From CAZMMV01 sp964567475 (GTDB lineage: Bacteria; Bacillota; Clostridia; Tissierellales; Tissierellaceae): a stretch of DNA of 11,841 bases. The notes beneath the pieces are model-generated. The model saw only the letters and a list, made by a program, of their open reading frames with translations, had not been told where the DNA came from and searched no databases. Positions 1 to 7,960 of this stretch are shown one piece after another (positions within the stretch are counted from its first letter, which is position 1; every line of letters begins with the position of its first letter). The position numbers were made by a program, and so were the translations under genes. The stretch spans positions 1 to 11,841 of the forward strand of contig CAZMMV010000054.1 of assembly GCA_964567475.1 (NCBI GenBank), in the 5' to 3' direction.

Positions 1-9
1 TACCTCCTA
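1..9 (-). promoter_or_regulatory. Ribosome binding site of an off-window downstream gene
   Basis: Read on the minus strand, the last bases of the window are TAGGAGGTA, a near-perfect Shine-Dalgarno sequence about 10 bases after the stop codon of the metal-binding lipoprotein gene. The start codon it serves must lie just beyond the left edge. In this family the next gene usually encodes the ABC transporter ATPase or permease; that identity is inferred, not seen. Confidence 0.7.
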
Positions 10-19
10 TATTTCATAA

Positions 20-949
20 TTATTTTAAAGCATCTACAATTGTATCTATATTAGCCTTAAATGTTCCTATATAAGTTTCAGCATCACTTCCTGCATCTCC
101 TGTAGAATCCGAATAAAGTTCTCCTCCAATTTCAACTTCAAATCCCTTAGCTTTAACAGCCTCTTGAAGTGCTTCTATATTCTTTCTTGGCACTGAAGAT
201 TCTACAAATATTGCTTTAATTTGTTTTTCAACTATAAGTTCTGCTAACTTTCTAACATCAGAGGTACCAGCTTCAGCATCTGTACTTATCCCTTGTAATC
301 CTTTAACTGTAAAATCATAAGCCTTACCAAAATATTGAAAAGCATCATGAGCTGTAATTAATATTCTTTTTTCCTTAGGAATTTCAGATATTCTTTCTTC
401 AATATAATCTTCTAGATCATCTAACTTTTCTAAATAGTTTTCTAAGTTCTTTTCATAATTATCTTTGTTATCCTTATCTAACTCTGAAAGTCCCTTTTCA
501 ACATTTTTTGCTGCCTCTTCCCATAACTTTACATCAAACCATACATGAGGATCAAAGGAACCTGGATTAGTTATAAAATCTAAAAGTTCATTTTCATCTA
601 TATTATCTGTTGCTGATACAATCAATTTTTCACTAGCTCTTAAATTATCAAATATATCCCCCATCTTACCTTCCAAATGAAGACCACTGTACACTATCAT
701 ATCTGCACTTTGCATCCTAGTTACATCTCCTGCACTAGCCTTATATAAATGAGGGTCTACTCCTGGCCCCATTAAACTTTCTATATTTACATAATCTCCT
801 CCAATTTGCTTAACTAAATCTCCTACTAAGGTAGTAGTAGCTACAACGTTATATTTTCCATTATCTTGAGTCACATTATCATTTCCACAAGCTACTACAA
901 ATGCTGCTATTAATCCTACTATTAATAGTATACTTAATTTTCTTTTCAT
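20..949 (-). CDS. Metal ABC transporter substrate-binding lipoprotein (TroA/ZnuA family)
   Basis: This 309-residue lipoprotein captures a divalent metal (Mn or Zn, possibly Fe) outside the membrane and passes it to an ABC permease. A hydrophobic signal peptide ends in a lipobox-like VVAC, with Cys21 as the lipidation site. The family's metal ligands are recognisable: His67 in DPHLYKAS, His135 in DPHVWFD, His201 in ITAHDAF and Asp281 in GELYSDS. The long acidic/Lys-rich helix at about residues 155-195 is the usual linker between lobes. There is no His-rich loop of the kind seen in many ZnuA proteins, so TroA-like manganese or mixed-metal binding is at least as likely as dedicated zinc uptake. 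The ATG is preceded by AGGAGAG. It is the first gene of an operon that continues off the left edge. The family call is firm and the metal is not determined. Confidence 0.93.
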   Translation of the reverse strand: MKRKLSILLIVGLIAAFVVACGNDNVTQDNGKYNVVATTTLVGDLVKQIGGDYVNIESLMGPGVDPHLYKASAGDVTRMQSADMIVYSGLHLEGKMGDIFDNLRASEKLIVSATDNIDENELLDFITNPGSFDPHVWFDVKLWEEAAKNVEKGLSELDKDNKDNYEKNLENYLEKLDDLEDYIEERISEIPKEKRILITAHDAFQYFGKAYDFTVKGLQGISTDAEAGTSDVRKLAELIVEKQIKAIFVESSVPRKNIEALQEAVKAKGFEVEIGGELYSDSTGDAGSDAETYIGTFKANIDTIVDALK

Positions 950-1028
950 ATTTAATCTCTCCTATTTTATATATTTTTTCCTATAGACACCTTTCTAATA
1001 TTTTATATTTCTTTATTTTTTTATCTAT

Positions 1029-1054
1029 TCTATATACGATTACTTGCATATAGA
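1029..1054. repeat. Inverted repeat upstream of metal uptake gene, possible operator
   Basis: Arms TCTATAT (1029-1035) and ATATAGA (1048-1054) are exact reverse complements separated by 12 bases. The position upstream of a metal-binding protein gene would suit a metal-responsive repressor. The sequence does not clearly match a Zur, MntR or Fur box that I know, and the A+T-rich background makes chance dyads common. Confidence 0.3.
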
Positions 1055-1207
1055 CATACTTTCAGATTAATTTAATCATTTATCTAATTGTTAATATACC
1101 CATATATATTAGTCTCAATAAGCCTTTGTTAATGTTTTACTAAACTATGAGTATTTATATTAGTAATAGTTGCAATTAAAATTGGCATATTCAGATAATT
1201 GAATACA

Positions 1208-1236
1208 TTGACAATTCTTAATATCTCATATAAAAT
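1208..1236 (+). promoter_or_regulatory. Sigma-A promoter of the MATE gene
   Basis: TTGACA at 1208-1213 matches the -35 consensus exactly and is followed, after a 17-base spacer, by TAAAAT at 1231-1236 (five of six matches to the -10 consensus). Transcription would start near 1243 and give a leader of about 74 bases before the ATG at 1317. Confidence 0.7.
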
Positions 1237-1264
1237 TGTTCTTATATGCTTAATTGCATACTTG

Positions 1265-1301
1265 AAATATCTTATATAATTAAAGTATATAAATATCTTA
1301 T
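1265..1301 (+). repeat. Pair of 11-base direct repeats in the MATE leader
   Basis: AAATATCTTAT occurs at 1265-1275 and again at 1291-1301, 26 bases apart, just before the ribosome binding site. A related copy, AATATCTCATA, lies at 1220-1230 inside the promoter spacer. They could be binding sites for a regulator of the efflux gene, but low complexity weakens the case. Confidence 0.35.
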
Positions 1302-1316
1302 TATGGAGGAATAAAA

Positions 1317-2714
1317 ATGGTAAATTTAAAAGAATTATTCGCTCCAAAAGACCTTACAGAAGGAACTCCTTGGAAACGAATTATAGAATTTGCAATACCT
1401 ATGTTAATAGGTAATGTTGCACAGCAATTTTACAATACTGCTGACTCAATTATTGTAGGAAAATATATTGGTGATAATGCTCTAGCTGCAGTTGGTAGTG
1501 CTTCTCCTATATTAAACCTTTTATTAGTATTATTTGTAGGAATTTCAGTAGGAGCCAGTATAATGGTATCTCAATACTTTGGAGCTAAAGATCGACAAAG
1601 ATTATCACATACTATTGGCATATGTATATCTCTAACAGCTATATCTTCTATAGCAATTATGATTATTGGGCCAATGATTTCTCGACCCCTACTTTTGCTA
1701 CTTAACACACCAGAATCTATTATAGATTGGTGCGCTGATTATTTAAATATTTTTTTCATTGGTAGTGCAGGATTCGCTTATTTTAATATATTATCAGGAA
1801 TTTTAAGAGGACTTGGTGATTCAATTTCTGCTCTTGTTTTCTTACTGATTTCCACTGTTCTAAATGTGGGACTTGACCTTTTATTTGTGGCTAAATTTAA
1901 TATGGGTGTTCCTGGAGTTGCATTTGCAACTGTTCTTGCACAAGGTTTTTCAGCAATTCTTACTATTAGAAAATTGCTGAAAAGTAAGGATAGTTTTGAT
2001 TTGAATTTCAAAATGCTAAAACTTCATAAAGAATATACTTATAAATTAATAAAACTTGGATTACCTTCAGGATTAACTCAAGGAATATTTTCTCTTGCAA
2101 TGATTATTGTACAATCATTAACAAATAGTTTTGGAGAAATGGTCATAGCTGCTAACGTAATTATAATGCGTGTAGACGGATTTGCTATGATGCCAAACTT
2201 TTCATTTGGTAGTGCAATGACAACATTTACTGGTCAAAATATTGGAGCTAAAAAGATGGAAAGAGTAGAAAAAGGCACAAGGCAAGGTACTTTTATTTCA
2301 ATAGCAATTTCTACTGTAATAACTATCTTACTTTTAATTTTTGGAAAATATTTAATGGCTATATTTACAGATACAAAGGAATTAGTTGATTTAAGTATGC
2401 ATATGATGAGAATACTTGCGTTTGGTTATATTGCAATGGCAGTAACACAAAGTTTATCTGGTGTTATGAGAGGTGCAGGTGATACTATGACTCCTATGTG
2501 GATTTCACTGATTACTACTGTTGTTGTAAGGGTTCCTATAGCTTATGGAATTGCTTATTTAACTAGAAGTAAGGCATATCCTACAGGAAGACCTGAAGCT
2601 GTATTTATTTCTTTACTTATGTCTTGGACAATAGGTGCCATCATAACTACCCTGTTATTTAAAAAGGGCAATTGGAGAAAGAAAAGCTTAATTAATTTAG
2701 ATAAAGAAAAATAA
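1317..2714 (+). CDS. MATE family efflux transporter
   Basis: This 465-residue inner-membrane protein belongs to the multidrug and toxic compound extrusion family, whose members export cationic or amphipathic compounds in exchange for Na+ or H+. The sequence is a run of hydrophobic segments, about twelve, in two related halves. The first opens with WKRIIEFAIPMLIGN (from about residue 19) and the second with YKLIKLGLPSGLTQG (from about 242). The halves share the loop signatures ILRGLGDS (162-169) and VMRGAGDTM, and QYFGAKD/QNIGAKK after the second helix of each half. The length is normal. GGAGG lies 7 bases before the ATG. It is a single-gene unit with its own promoter and a strong terminator. 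The exported compound cannot be read from the sequence. Confidence 0.95.
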   Translation: MVNLKELFAPKDLTEGTPWKRIIEFAIPMLIGNVAQQFYNTADSIIVGKYIGDNALAAVGSASPILNLLLVLFVGISVGASIMVSQYFGAKDRQRLSHTIGICISLTAISSIAIMIIGPMISRPLLLLLNTPESIIDWCADYLNIFFIGSAGFAYFNILSGILRGLGDSISALVFLLISTVLNVGLDLLFVAKFNMGVPGVAFATVLAQGFSAILTIRKLLKSKDSFDLNFKMLKLHKEYTYKLIKLGLPSGLTQGIFSLAMIIVQSLTNSFGEMVIAANVIIMRVDGFAMMPNFSFGSAMTTFTGQNIGAKKMERVEKGTRQGTFISIAISTVITILLLIFGKYLMAIFTDTKELVDLSMHMMRILAFGYIAMAVTQSLSGVMRGAGDTMTPMWISLITTVVVRVPIAYGIAYLTRSKAYPTGRPEAVFISLLMSWTIGAIITTLLFKKGNWRKKSLINLDKEK

Positions 2715-2720
2715 CATTAG

Positions 2721-2764
2721 CAATAAAAATAGGGTAGACAAATTTGTCCACCCTATTTTTATTG
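2721..2764. terminator. Bidirectional rho-independent terminator
   Basis: A 44-base, nearly perfect inverted repeat has outer arms CAATAAAAATAGGGT (2721-2735) and ACCCTATTTTTATTG (2750-2764), one A/C mismatch, and inner arms GACAAA/TTTGTC. The T-rich end of each arm supplies the U-tract in either direction. It therefore serves both the MATE gene, whose stop is at 2714, and the convergent operon ending at 2820. Confidence 0.88.
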
Positions 2765-2819
2765 TTTTAGTATATTTAGTTATTTGATATACTATATAAA
2801 GCATCTACTATATTTGCTA

Positions 2820-3938
2820 TTACATATCTAAAGCTTCTTCAGGTGTTATATATGGTCTATCTTGTTTTCTTCCTGTTTCTTCTAAGGTTAACTTTCCATC
2901 ATAAAAAGATAATCCTCTTCTTAAATGCTTATCATCTTTTAAAGCTTGAACTATACCTTTATTAGCTATATCTAATACATATGGAAGAGTTGCATTACAC
3001 AATGTTTGAGTTGCTGTTTGTGAAAACGCTGATGGTATATTATCTACACAATAATGTGTTACCCCACCTACTTCATATACTGGATCTCCATGATTTGTAG
3101 CTCTACATGTTTCTATAGCTCCAGCTTCATCACAAGCCACATCAACTATTAAAGATCCACTTTTCATTAAACCAAGCATATTTTTACTTACTAAATGATC
3201 ATCTCTCCATTTTGGCCATAATATACAATTCATCAATACATCGGTTCTCTTTAAACACATTTCCATATTATTTTTATTTGAAAATAAAAACTCAACATTA
3301 GATGGTAAAATTTCCTTAGCCCTTTCCATTTTATCAATATCTATATCTAATATAGTAACCTTATTACCAAAAGCTGTTGCTAATTCTGCTGCACCTATAC
3401 CTGTATTCCCTGCTCCTATAATGGTAACCTCAGGTGTTCTTACTCCAGCAGTTCTAGATAATAAGATTCCATTACCACCATGAATCTTTTGCATAAAGTT
3501 TAATGCTGCTAAGAATCCACCTTTACCTGCTATGATACTCATTGGCTTTAATAATGGAAATTCTCCATCATCATCATCTACGTCTTCATATGCAATGCCT
3601 ATAACTTTTTTTTCGATCATTGCATCTGTTTGTTCCCTAAATGCATTAGAATGAATATAAGTAAATATTATTTGATCTTGTTTCATATATTCAAACTCTT
3701 CTGGAAAAATCTCTTTAACCTTATAAATCAAATCTGCTTTTTCAAATATCTTCTTAGCTGAATCTAATATTGTAGCTCCTTGGATTTTATAATCTTCATC
3801 AGAAAACCCACTACCTACTCCTGCACCTTTTTCAACTAGTACTTGATGCCCCCTACTTACTATTTCCTTTACTCCATTAGGATCACATGCTACCCTATAT
3901 TCATACTTTTTAAATTCTTTTGGTATTCCAATTATCAT
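2820..3938 (-). CDS. Alanine dehydrogenase-like enzyme 1
   Basis: This 372-residue protein is full length for the NAD-dependent alanine dehydrogenase family (L-alanine + NAD+ + H2O to pyruvate + NH4+ + NADH). Family landmarks are in register with the Bacillus subtilis enzyme as I recall it: Arg15, Lys75 (YKVKE) and His96 (FTYIH) for the substrate, the GAGNTG nucleotide loop at 175-180, Asp198 for the NAD ribose, and catalytic Asp270 (VACDEAG). Two regions differ: MSEVAG is MSIIAG here (134-138), and the very conserved NMPGAVPRTS stretch is NIPSAFSQTA (300-309). It is the last gene of the operon, 15 bases after the transporter gene, and its ribosome binding site begins within the end of that gene. 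The fold and NAD use are secure. L-alanine as the substrate is likely but unproven, because related NAD enzymes such as carboxyethyl-ornithine synthase share this fold. Confidence 0.82.
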   Translation of the reverse strand: MIIGIPKEFKKYEYRVACDPNGVKEIVSRGHQVLVEKGAGVGSGFSDEDYKIQGATILDSAKKIFEKADLIYKVKEIFPEEFEYMKQDQIIFTYIHSNAFREQTDAMIEKKVIGIAYEDVDDDDGEFPLLKPMSIIAGKGGFLAALNFMQKIHGGNGILLSRTAGVRTPEVTIIGAGNTGIGAAELATAFGNKVTILDIDIDKMERAKEILPSNVEFLFSNKNNMEMCLKRTDVLMNCILWPKWRDDHLVSKNMLGLMKSGSLIVDVACDEAGAIETCRATNHGDPVYEVGGVTHYCVDNIPSAFSQTATQTLCNATLPYVLDIANKGIVQALKDDKHLRRGLSFYDGKLTLEETGRKQDRPYITPEEALDM

Positions 3939-3953
3939 TTTACAAGCTCCTCT

Positions 3954-5369
3954 CTATTGTATTGCAAATCCTAAAACTACATATAACAGTGTTGATATTA
4001 TACCAACTGTAAGTGCATAAGGAATCTGTGTCTTAACATGATCTATATGATCTGCTCCTGCACCTAAGGAAGATAAAATAGTAGTGTCTGATAGTGGTGA
4101 ACAGTGATCTCCAAAACATCCTCCACCCATAACAGCTGCTATTGAAGCATATACTAACGTACCTGCTACTCCACCTGTTAATTCAAATGCTAAAGGAACA
4201 ATCATTGGAGTCATAATTGCATAAGTTCCCCAGCTGGTACCAGTAAAAAATGCAATAAATGCAGTTATTGCGAAAGCAAATCCTAGCAATAATGCTGGTG
4301 TCATCCATGATTGTGTAACTGATATAACATATTGTGCTGTACCTAGTTGGTCACTTATAGTATTTAATGAATATGCTAATCCAAGTATTAACATTGCAGG
4401 TAAAACACTTTTTATCCCATTTGTAGCTGCCTCTATTAATTCAGTTACAGTCCCCATTTTTTGTACTAACATACTTATAAATTGAAAAGCTACAGCTGCA
4501 ACAAATCCTTCAAGAGTCAAAGCACTACCTGTTGCTATATATGTTCCTAAAGTAACTGTAATTATTATTAAAGCTGGCATTAAAAAATTGATAAATAAAT
4601 TTGGTTTAATTCCTTCATTAGGTTTTATTTCAGAAAGTTCTTCTCCTACAAGTGGACTAGCTCCATCTCTAATTACTTTACCAGTCTCTCTTGCCCTTTT
4701 TTCTGCTTTAGCCATTGGACCATAGTCTGGCAATATACCAGAAGCTATTAACCCTACCATAATTACTGAAAGTATTCCATAAAAGTTAAATGGAACCATT
4801 TTTACTACTGCAGTCATTGCTTGATCATTAGTTGCAAATGTTCCAATACCAACTAATAATCCTGCCATATATACTCCCCATGATGCAAAAGGAATAATTG
4901 TACATACCGGTGCAGACGTAGAGTCACAAATATATGCTAATTTTTCTCTTGATACATTGGCTTTATCTGTTATAGGTTGCATAACTGTACCAACATATAG
5001 TGGACTAAAATAGTCACTAAAGAAGATAAATATACCCAATAACCATGCAAGAAGTTGTGCCCCTCTTTGTTTTACTGTTTTTTTGCCTACTACATCTGAA
5101 AATGCCTGAATGGCACCAGATTTTTGAAAATAAGCTATCATAATCCCAACAAAAACTTCAATCATAAGTACCCATATAAAATCTGCATTTCCTAAGGCAT
5201 CTTGTGTTAGTCCAGTAAAACCTAATAATACGTTTTGTCCTGTAACTACTACTCCTACTAATACTCCTATTAATAGTGAGAAGACTGCCTCTCTAGTAAC
5301 AAAAGCTAAAATTAAAGCTACTAACGCAGGTAACAAAGATAATATACCATAATCAGTAATTGCATCCAT
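3954..5369 (-). CDS. NhaC-family Na+/H+ antiporter-like transporter
   Basis: This 471-residue polytopic membrane protein has the NhaC family signatures: CDSTSAPVCTIIPFASWG (148-165), the related GTSWGTYAIMTPMIVP (377-392) in the second half, and GDHCSPLSDTTILSSLG (420-436) followed by HIDHVKTQIPYAL (441-453). Known members exchange Na+ and H+, or malate and lactate, or carry amino acids. Sitting between two amino-acid dehydrogenase-like genes and downstream of a Grd-type reductase, this one more likely moves an amino acid or fermentation product than serves general pH control; that is inference. The ATG is preceded by a run of six G as ribosome binding site. A 116-base gap separates it from the upstream dehydrogenase gene, with only a weak promoter candidate (TTGCGA, 16 bases, TATAGA), so a partly independent transcript is possible. 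Confidence 0.88.
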   Translation of the reverse strand: MDAITDYGILSLLPALVALILAFVTREAVFSLLIGVLVGVVVTGQNVLLGFTGLTQDALGNADFIWVLMIEVFVGIMIAYFQKSGAIQAFSDVVGKKTVKQRGAQLLAWLLGIFIFFSDYFSPLYVGTVMQPITDKANVSREKLAYICDSTSAPVCTIIPFASWGVYMAGLLVGIGTFATNDQAMTAVVKMVPFNFYGILSVIMVGLIASGILPDYGPMAKAEKRARETGKVIRDGASPLVGEELSEIKPNEGIKPNLFINFLMPALIIITVTLGTYIATGSALTLEGFVAAVAFQFISMLVQKMGTVTELIEAATNGIKSVLPAMLILGLAYSLNTISDQLGTAQYVISVTQSWMTPALLLGFAFAITAFIAFFTGTSWGTYAIMTPMIVPLAFELTGGVAGTLVYASIAAVMGGGCFGDHCSPLSDTTILSSLGAGADHIDHVKTQIPYALTVGIISTLLYVVLGFAIQ

Positions 5370-5485
5370 AAATATAACCCCCCTAATTTTCTATAACTAT
5401 TTTCCTGATTTTCGCAATACTATATAACTACGGTTCTTTTTCTTGACTCCTATTTTATTAACTAAATATAAGTACTGTATCTTTA

Positions 5486-6604
5486 TTATTTAAACTTAGA
5501 TATAGCCTTATTAACATCAATATATTCTAAATCAAATGCCTCAGCTGTGGGTTTAAATGTTAGTAACCCTTTTACAAAATCTAAACCTTTTATTAAGTTT
5601 CTATTATCCATTGAAGCTTTTAACCATCCTTTATTTGCGACTTCCAAAATATATGGAATTGTTGAATTTGATAAAACCTTAGAAGCAGTATTTGCCACTG
5701 CGCTAGGTAAATTAGGTATACATATATGTCTAATTCCATCTACTACATAAACAGGTTCAGAATGGGAGCTATATTTTGATGTTTCTATTGATCCTCCCGG
5801 CTCAGCATCAATATCTACTATTAAAGAATTAGGATTCATATGTTGTAACATGTCCCTAGAAAGAATCCTTAAACCAGGAAACCATTTTACAGCATTAATA
5901 ACTAAATCAGCACTTGATATTGCCTTTATAACATTTCTATCATTAGAGTATAATGTTTTTGCTTCAGGTAATAAATACGATTTTACTTCACTCATTCTCT
6001 TTATATCTGTATCCATTAATGTGACATCTGCACCAAGACCAATGCCAAGTTTTGCTGCACGTATTCCAACATTTCCAGCACCAAATATTACAATATTAGT
6101 ATTTTCTACACCTGGAGCACCACAAACTAATTTTCCATTTCCACCATTAGTATTAAATAAATTGTATATTCCAATAAGCAATCCAACATCTCCTGCTATC
6201 TCACTCATAGGAACTAGTAGTGGAAATTTACCATATTCATCTTTTACATCTTCATAAGCAAAGGCTACTACTCTACTATCTAATAATGCCTTGGTTTGAG
6301 GCAACCGATTTGCTGAATGAATATAAGTCATAATTATATGATTATCTTGAAGTAATTCAAACTCTTCATATAAAACTTCTTTTACCTTTACAATTAATTC
6401 TGACTTTGAATACACTTCTTCTATATTAGAAACTATCTCTGCACCTAATTCTTTATATTGTTCATCAATAAAGTTAGCTGATAAGCCTGCATTAGTTTCT
6501 ATTACTACCTTGTGATTATTCTTTATAAGAAGTTTAACATTAGATGGAGTTATCGATACCCTATATTCTCCTTCTTTTATTTCCTTAGGTACTCCTATAA
6601 TCAT
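5486..6604 (-). CDS. Alanine dehydrogenase-like enzyme 2 (divergent active site)
   Basis: This is a second member of the alanine dehydrogenase family with exactly the length of its neighbour (372 residues) and roughly 45-50% identity over the first 60 residues. Arg15, Lys75 (VKVKE), His96 (MTYIH), the GAGNVG loop (175-180) and Asp198 are present, and MSEIAG is canonical. The catalytic Asp that aligns with Asp270 is Glu268 in this protein (VDIDAEPGG against VDVACDEAG in the neighbour), after a two-residue shortening. The NMPGAVPRTS segment is NLPSAVANTA. It may use a different amino or keto acid, act together with the neighbour, or be impaired. Both genes have near-identical start regions (AGGAGCTT before the ATG), which suggests duplication. 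It lies 63 bases downstream of the selenoprotein gene with no evident terminator between, so the two are probably co-transcribed. Confidence 0.8.
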   Translation of the reverse strand: MIIGVPKEIKEGEYRVSITPSNVKLLIKNNHKVVIETNAGLSANFIDEQYKELGAEIVSNIEEVYSKSELIVKVKEVLYEEFELLQDNHIIMTYIHSANRLPQTKALLDSRVVAFAYEDVKDEYGKFPLLVPMSEIAGDVGLLIGIYNLFNTNGGNGKLVCGAPGVENTNIVIFGAGNVGIRAAKLGIGLGADVTLMDTDIKRMSEVKSYLLPEAKTLYSNDRNVIKAISSADLVINAVKWFPGLRILSRDMLQHMNPNSLIVDIDAEPGGSIETSKYSSHSEPVYVVDGIRHICIPNLPSAVANTASKVLSNSTIPYILEVANKGWLKASMDNRNLIKGLDFVKGLLTFKPTAEAFDLEYIDVNKAISKFK

Positions 6605-6667
6605 TTATAAGCTCCTTTCACTATCTATTTATACTACAATGAGTATTTATAATATTTCAAGTACTTT

Positions 6668-7948
6668 TTATTCCTCCTCAAACTTTTCTTTCAATAAATT
6701 TAATGCATTGTTAACTACCTGTAACCTTATTTCTCTTTCCTTCTCCTCTGATTCATCAGGTTTCCCTATAGGATACGGAATCGCCACAGCTGGTACAATT
6801 CTCTTTGCTCCAACAGTTTTTGAAATTGGTGTTACTGTACATATATGTGAAGCTGGAATTCCAACACTCTCTAATTCTTTTACTATAGTTGCACCGCAAC
6901 GTGTACATGTACCTCAGGTAGATGTCATAATAGCTCCATCAATACCTTGTTTTAGTAGTTCTTCAGCTATTTCTTTTCCCATTCTTGTAGCATCTGCAAC
7001 TGAAGTAGAGTTTCCTGTTGTTACAAAATATTCATCATATAAACTGCCTATTTCTCCATCCCTCTCTAATTCTTTTAGTAAATCTAAAGGTAGCAATCTA
7101 TTTGGATTTTCATTTGCATACACAGGATCAAAACCTGCGTGAACTGATTCAAATTCTCCTTCCTTAAATTTATCAATATCTTTAATACTATATTTTTTAT
7201 AAAACTTAGCCGTAGCTGCAGGTAAATGATCAGGATTATTTATAGGAACTAAAGCACTAGTAGTCAATAAAGCTATTTTAGCTTTTTTCATATTCACTAC
7301 TGGTTTTGCTGCCTCAATAGTTTCATATACTGGTATAGGTATTTCTGTTTTAAATTCTTCACCTTTTAATTTTTTAATTAACATATCTAATGCTCTTTCT
7401 GCACCAGTCTTTTCTTTAAATACATTGATTCTAATCCCTTTGGATATATATTCTTCTTCATCGGGCAATCCTATCTTTTCTTCTTTTAATATCTTATTAG
7501 CCAACTTAACCATTTTAGTAACAGCCTTCCTCATTCCGGCTGCAGAATTACCTGTTTTTACAATATAAGTATCTCCTCTATATATTTCAACTGCAGGATT
7601 TTCTATATACATTCCTGTTAAGGTCTCAATATTATATTTCTTATTCACAAAACTACATATATCCCCACAAGCAATACCAAATCTTCCTGCATTAAAAGCT
7701 GGACCTGCTACAACTAAATCTGGATTTAGTTCTTCTATTTGCTTAGATATAAACCTTCTAGATTCATCAATATTTTGTGCATAATAGTTATCTCCACAGA
7801 TTATAGTAGCGATTATTTCTCCCTCTAAATCTTTAAATAAATTTGCTGCACCTACTACTTCTTCTCTAATTTGCGGTGGTATACTTGCCTTATCTTCACC
7901 ACCTATTTGACCAAAAAATTGATTGGTATAAAATAATATTTTTTTCAT
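6668..7948 (-). CDS. grdB: Glycine/sarcosine/betaine reductase component B, selenoprotein subunit (GrdB-like)
   Basis: This is the selenocysteine subunit of the substrate-binding component B of a Grd reductase, which passes the substrate's carbon to selenoprotein A for reduction to acetyl phosphate. The reading frame meets TGA at 6914-6916 and continues without another stop to TAA at 6668. Read as selenocysteine, this gives U345-G-T-C348-T-R-C351, the UxxCxxC redox motif of GrdB, followed by the family's C-terminal continuation (GATIVKELESVGIPASHICT, then GAKRIVPAVAIPYPIGKPDE). The N-terminus (YTNQFFGQIGGEDKA) is also typical, and 426 residues fits the family. I chose the ATG at 7948 because AGGAGGTGAT lies 8 bases before it and overlaps the grdE stop; upstream in-frame ATG and GTG codons sit inside or against that site. 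Glycine is the default substrate, and sarcosine, betaine or another amine is possible. The symbol denotes the family. Confidence 0.93.
6888..6900 (-). promoter_or_regulatory. Candidate bacterial SECIS hairpin
   Basis: Thirteen bases after the UGA, on the coding strand, GTTGC-GGT-GCAAC can form a perfect 5-bp stem with a short G-containing loop. This is the position where bacterial SECIS elements bind SelB to insert selenocysteine. The palindrome GTACATGTAC (6903-6912) lies between the UGA and this hairpin. Bacterial SECIS elements are poorly conserved, so the call rests mainly on position and on the recoded codon. Confidence 0.55.
6914..6916 (-). other. UGA codon read as selenocysteine
   Basis: The codon sits at residue 345 of the grdB-like protein, exactly where this family has selenocysteine. 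Strongly conserved coding sequence continues beyond it. Automatic annotation would call it a stop and lose 82 residues. Confidence 0.92.
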
Positions 7949-7960
7949 TATCATCACCTC

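Larger units (their letters stand above)
950..1316. other. Divergent intergenic region between metal uptake and MATE genes
   Basis: This A+T-rich stretch must hold promoters in both directions. The plus-strand promoter for the MATE gene is clear and listed separately. For the minus-strand lipoprotein gene I see no convincing -35/-10 pair. A dyad at 1029-1054 (arms TCTATAT and ATATAGA) lies about 80-105 bases upstream of its start and could be a metalloregulator site. I see no recognised riboswitch, RNA gene or credible small gene here. Confidence 0.6.

Noticed and set aside
1129..1347. Minus-strand open frame of 72 codons across the MATE promoter and start
   Set aside because: It covers a clear promoter and ribosome binding site on the other strand, is built of A+T-rich low-complexity residues and has no recognisable family.
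2765..2819. Possible out-of-frame continuation of Ald-like 1 (frame reading ANIVDALY)
   Set aside because: The dehydrogenase already has full family length and several stops lie immediately after its TAA. The short similarity to the lipoprotein's C-terminus looks like chance.
5370..5485. A sigma-54 promoter before the NhaC-like gene (TTGCG stretch)
   Set aside because: A TTGC is present on the minus strand but no GG occurs at the required distance upstream. Only a weak sigma-A-like pair can be drawn.
5547..6257. Two plus-strand open frames opposite the second Ald-like gene
   Set aside because: They are antisense to a full-length enzyme with intact motifs and show no domain of their own.
2820..6604. 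Assigning either Ald-like protein as N5-(carboxyethyl)ornithine synthase or a lysine-pathway enzyme
   Set aside because: Both have the length and nearly all landmark residues of alanine dehydrogenase, and that synthase family is shorter. The altered segment alone does not justify renaming.
6639..7142. Plus-strand open frame opposite the end of the grdB-like gene
   Set aside because: It is antisense to strongly conserved GrdB coding sequence on both sides of the selenocysteine codon. Its Ser/Pro/Phe-rich translation is typical of a shadow frame.
6914..7957. A truncated grdB-like gene or pseudogene ending at the TGA, with a GTG start at 7957
   Set aside because: The TGA is at the known selenocysteine position and coding continues to 6668. 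The GTG at 7957 lies inside the best ribosome binding site, which fits the ATG at 7948.
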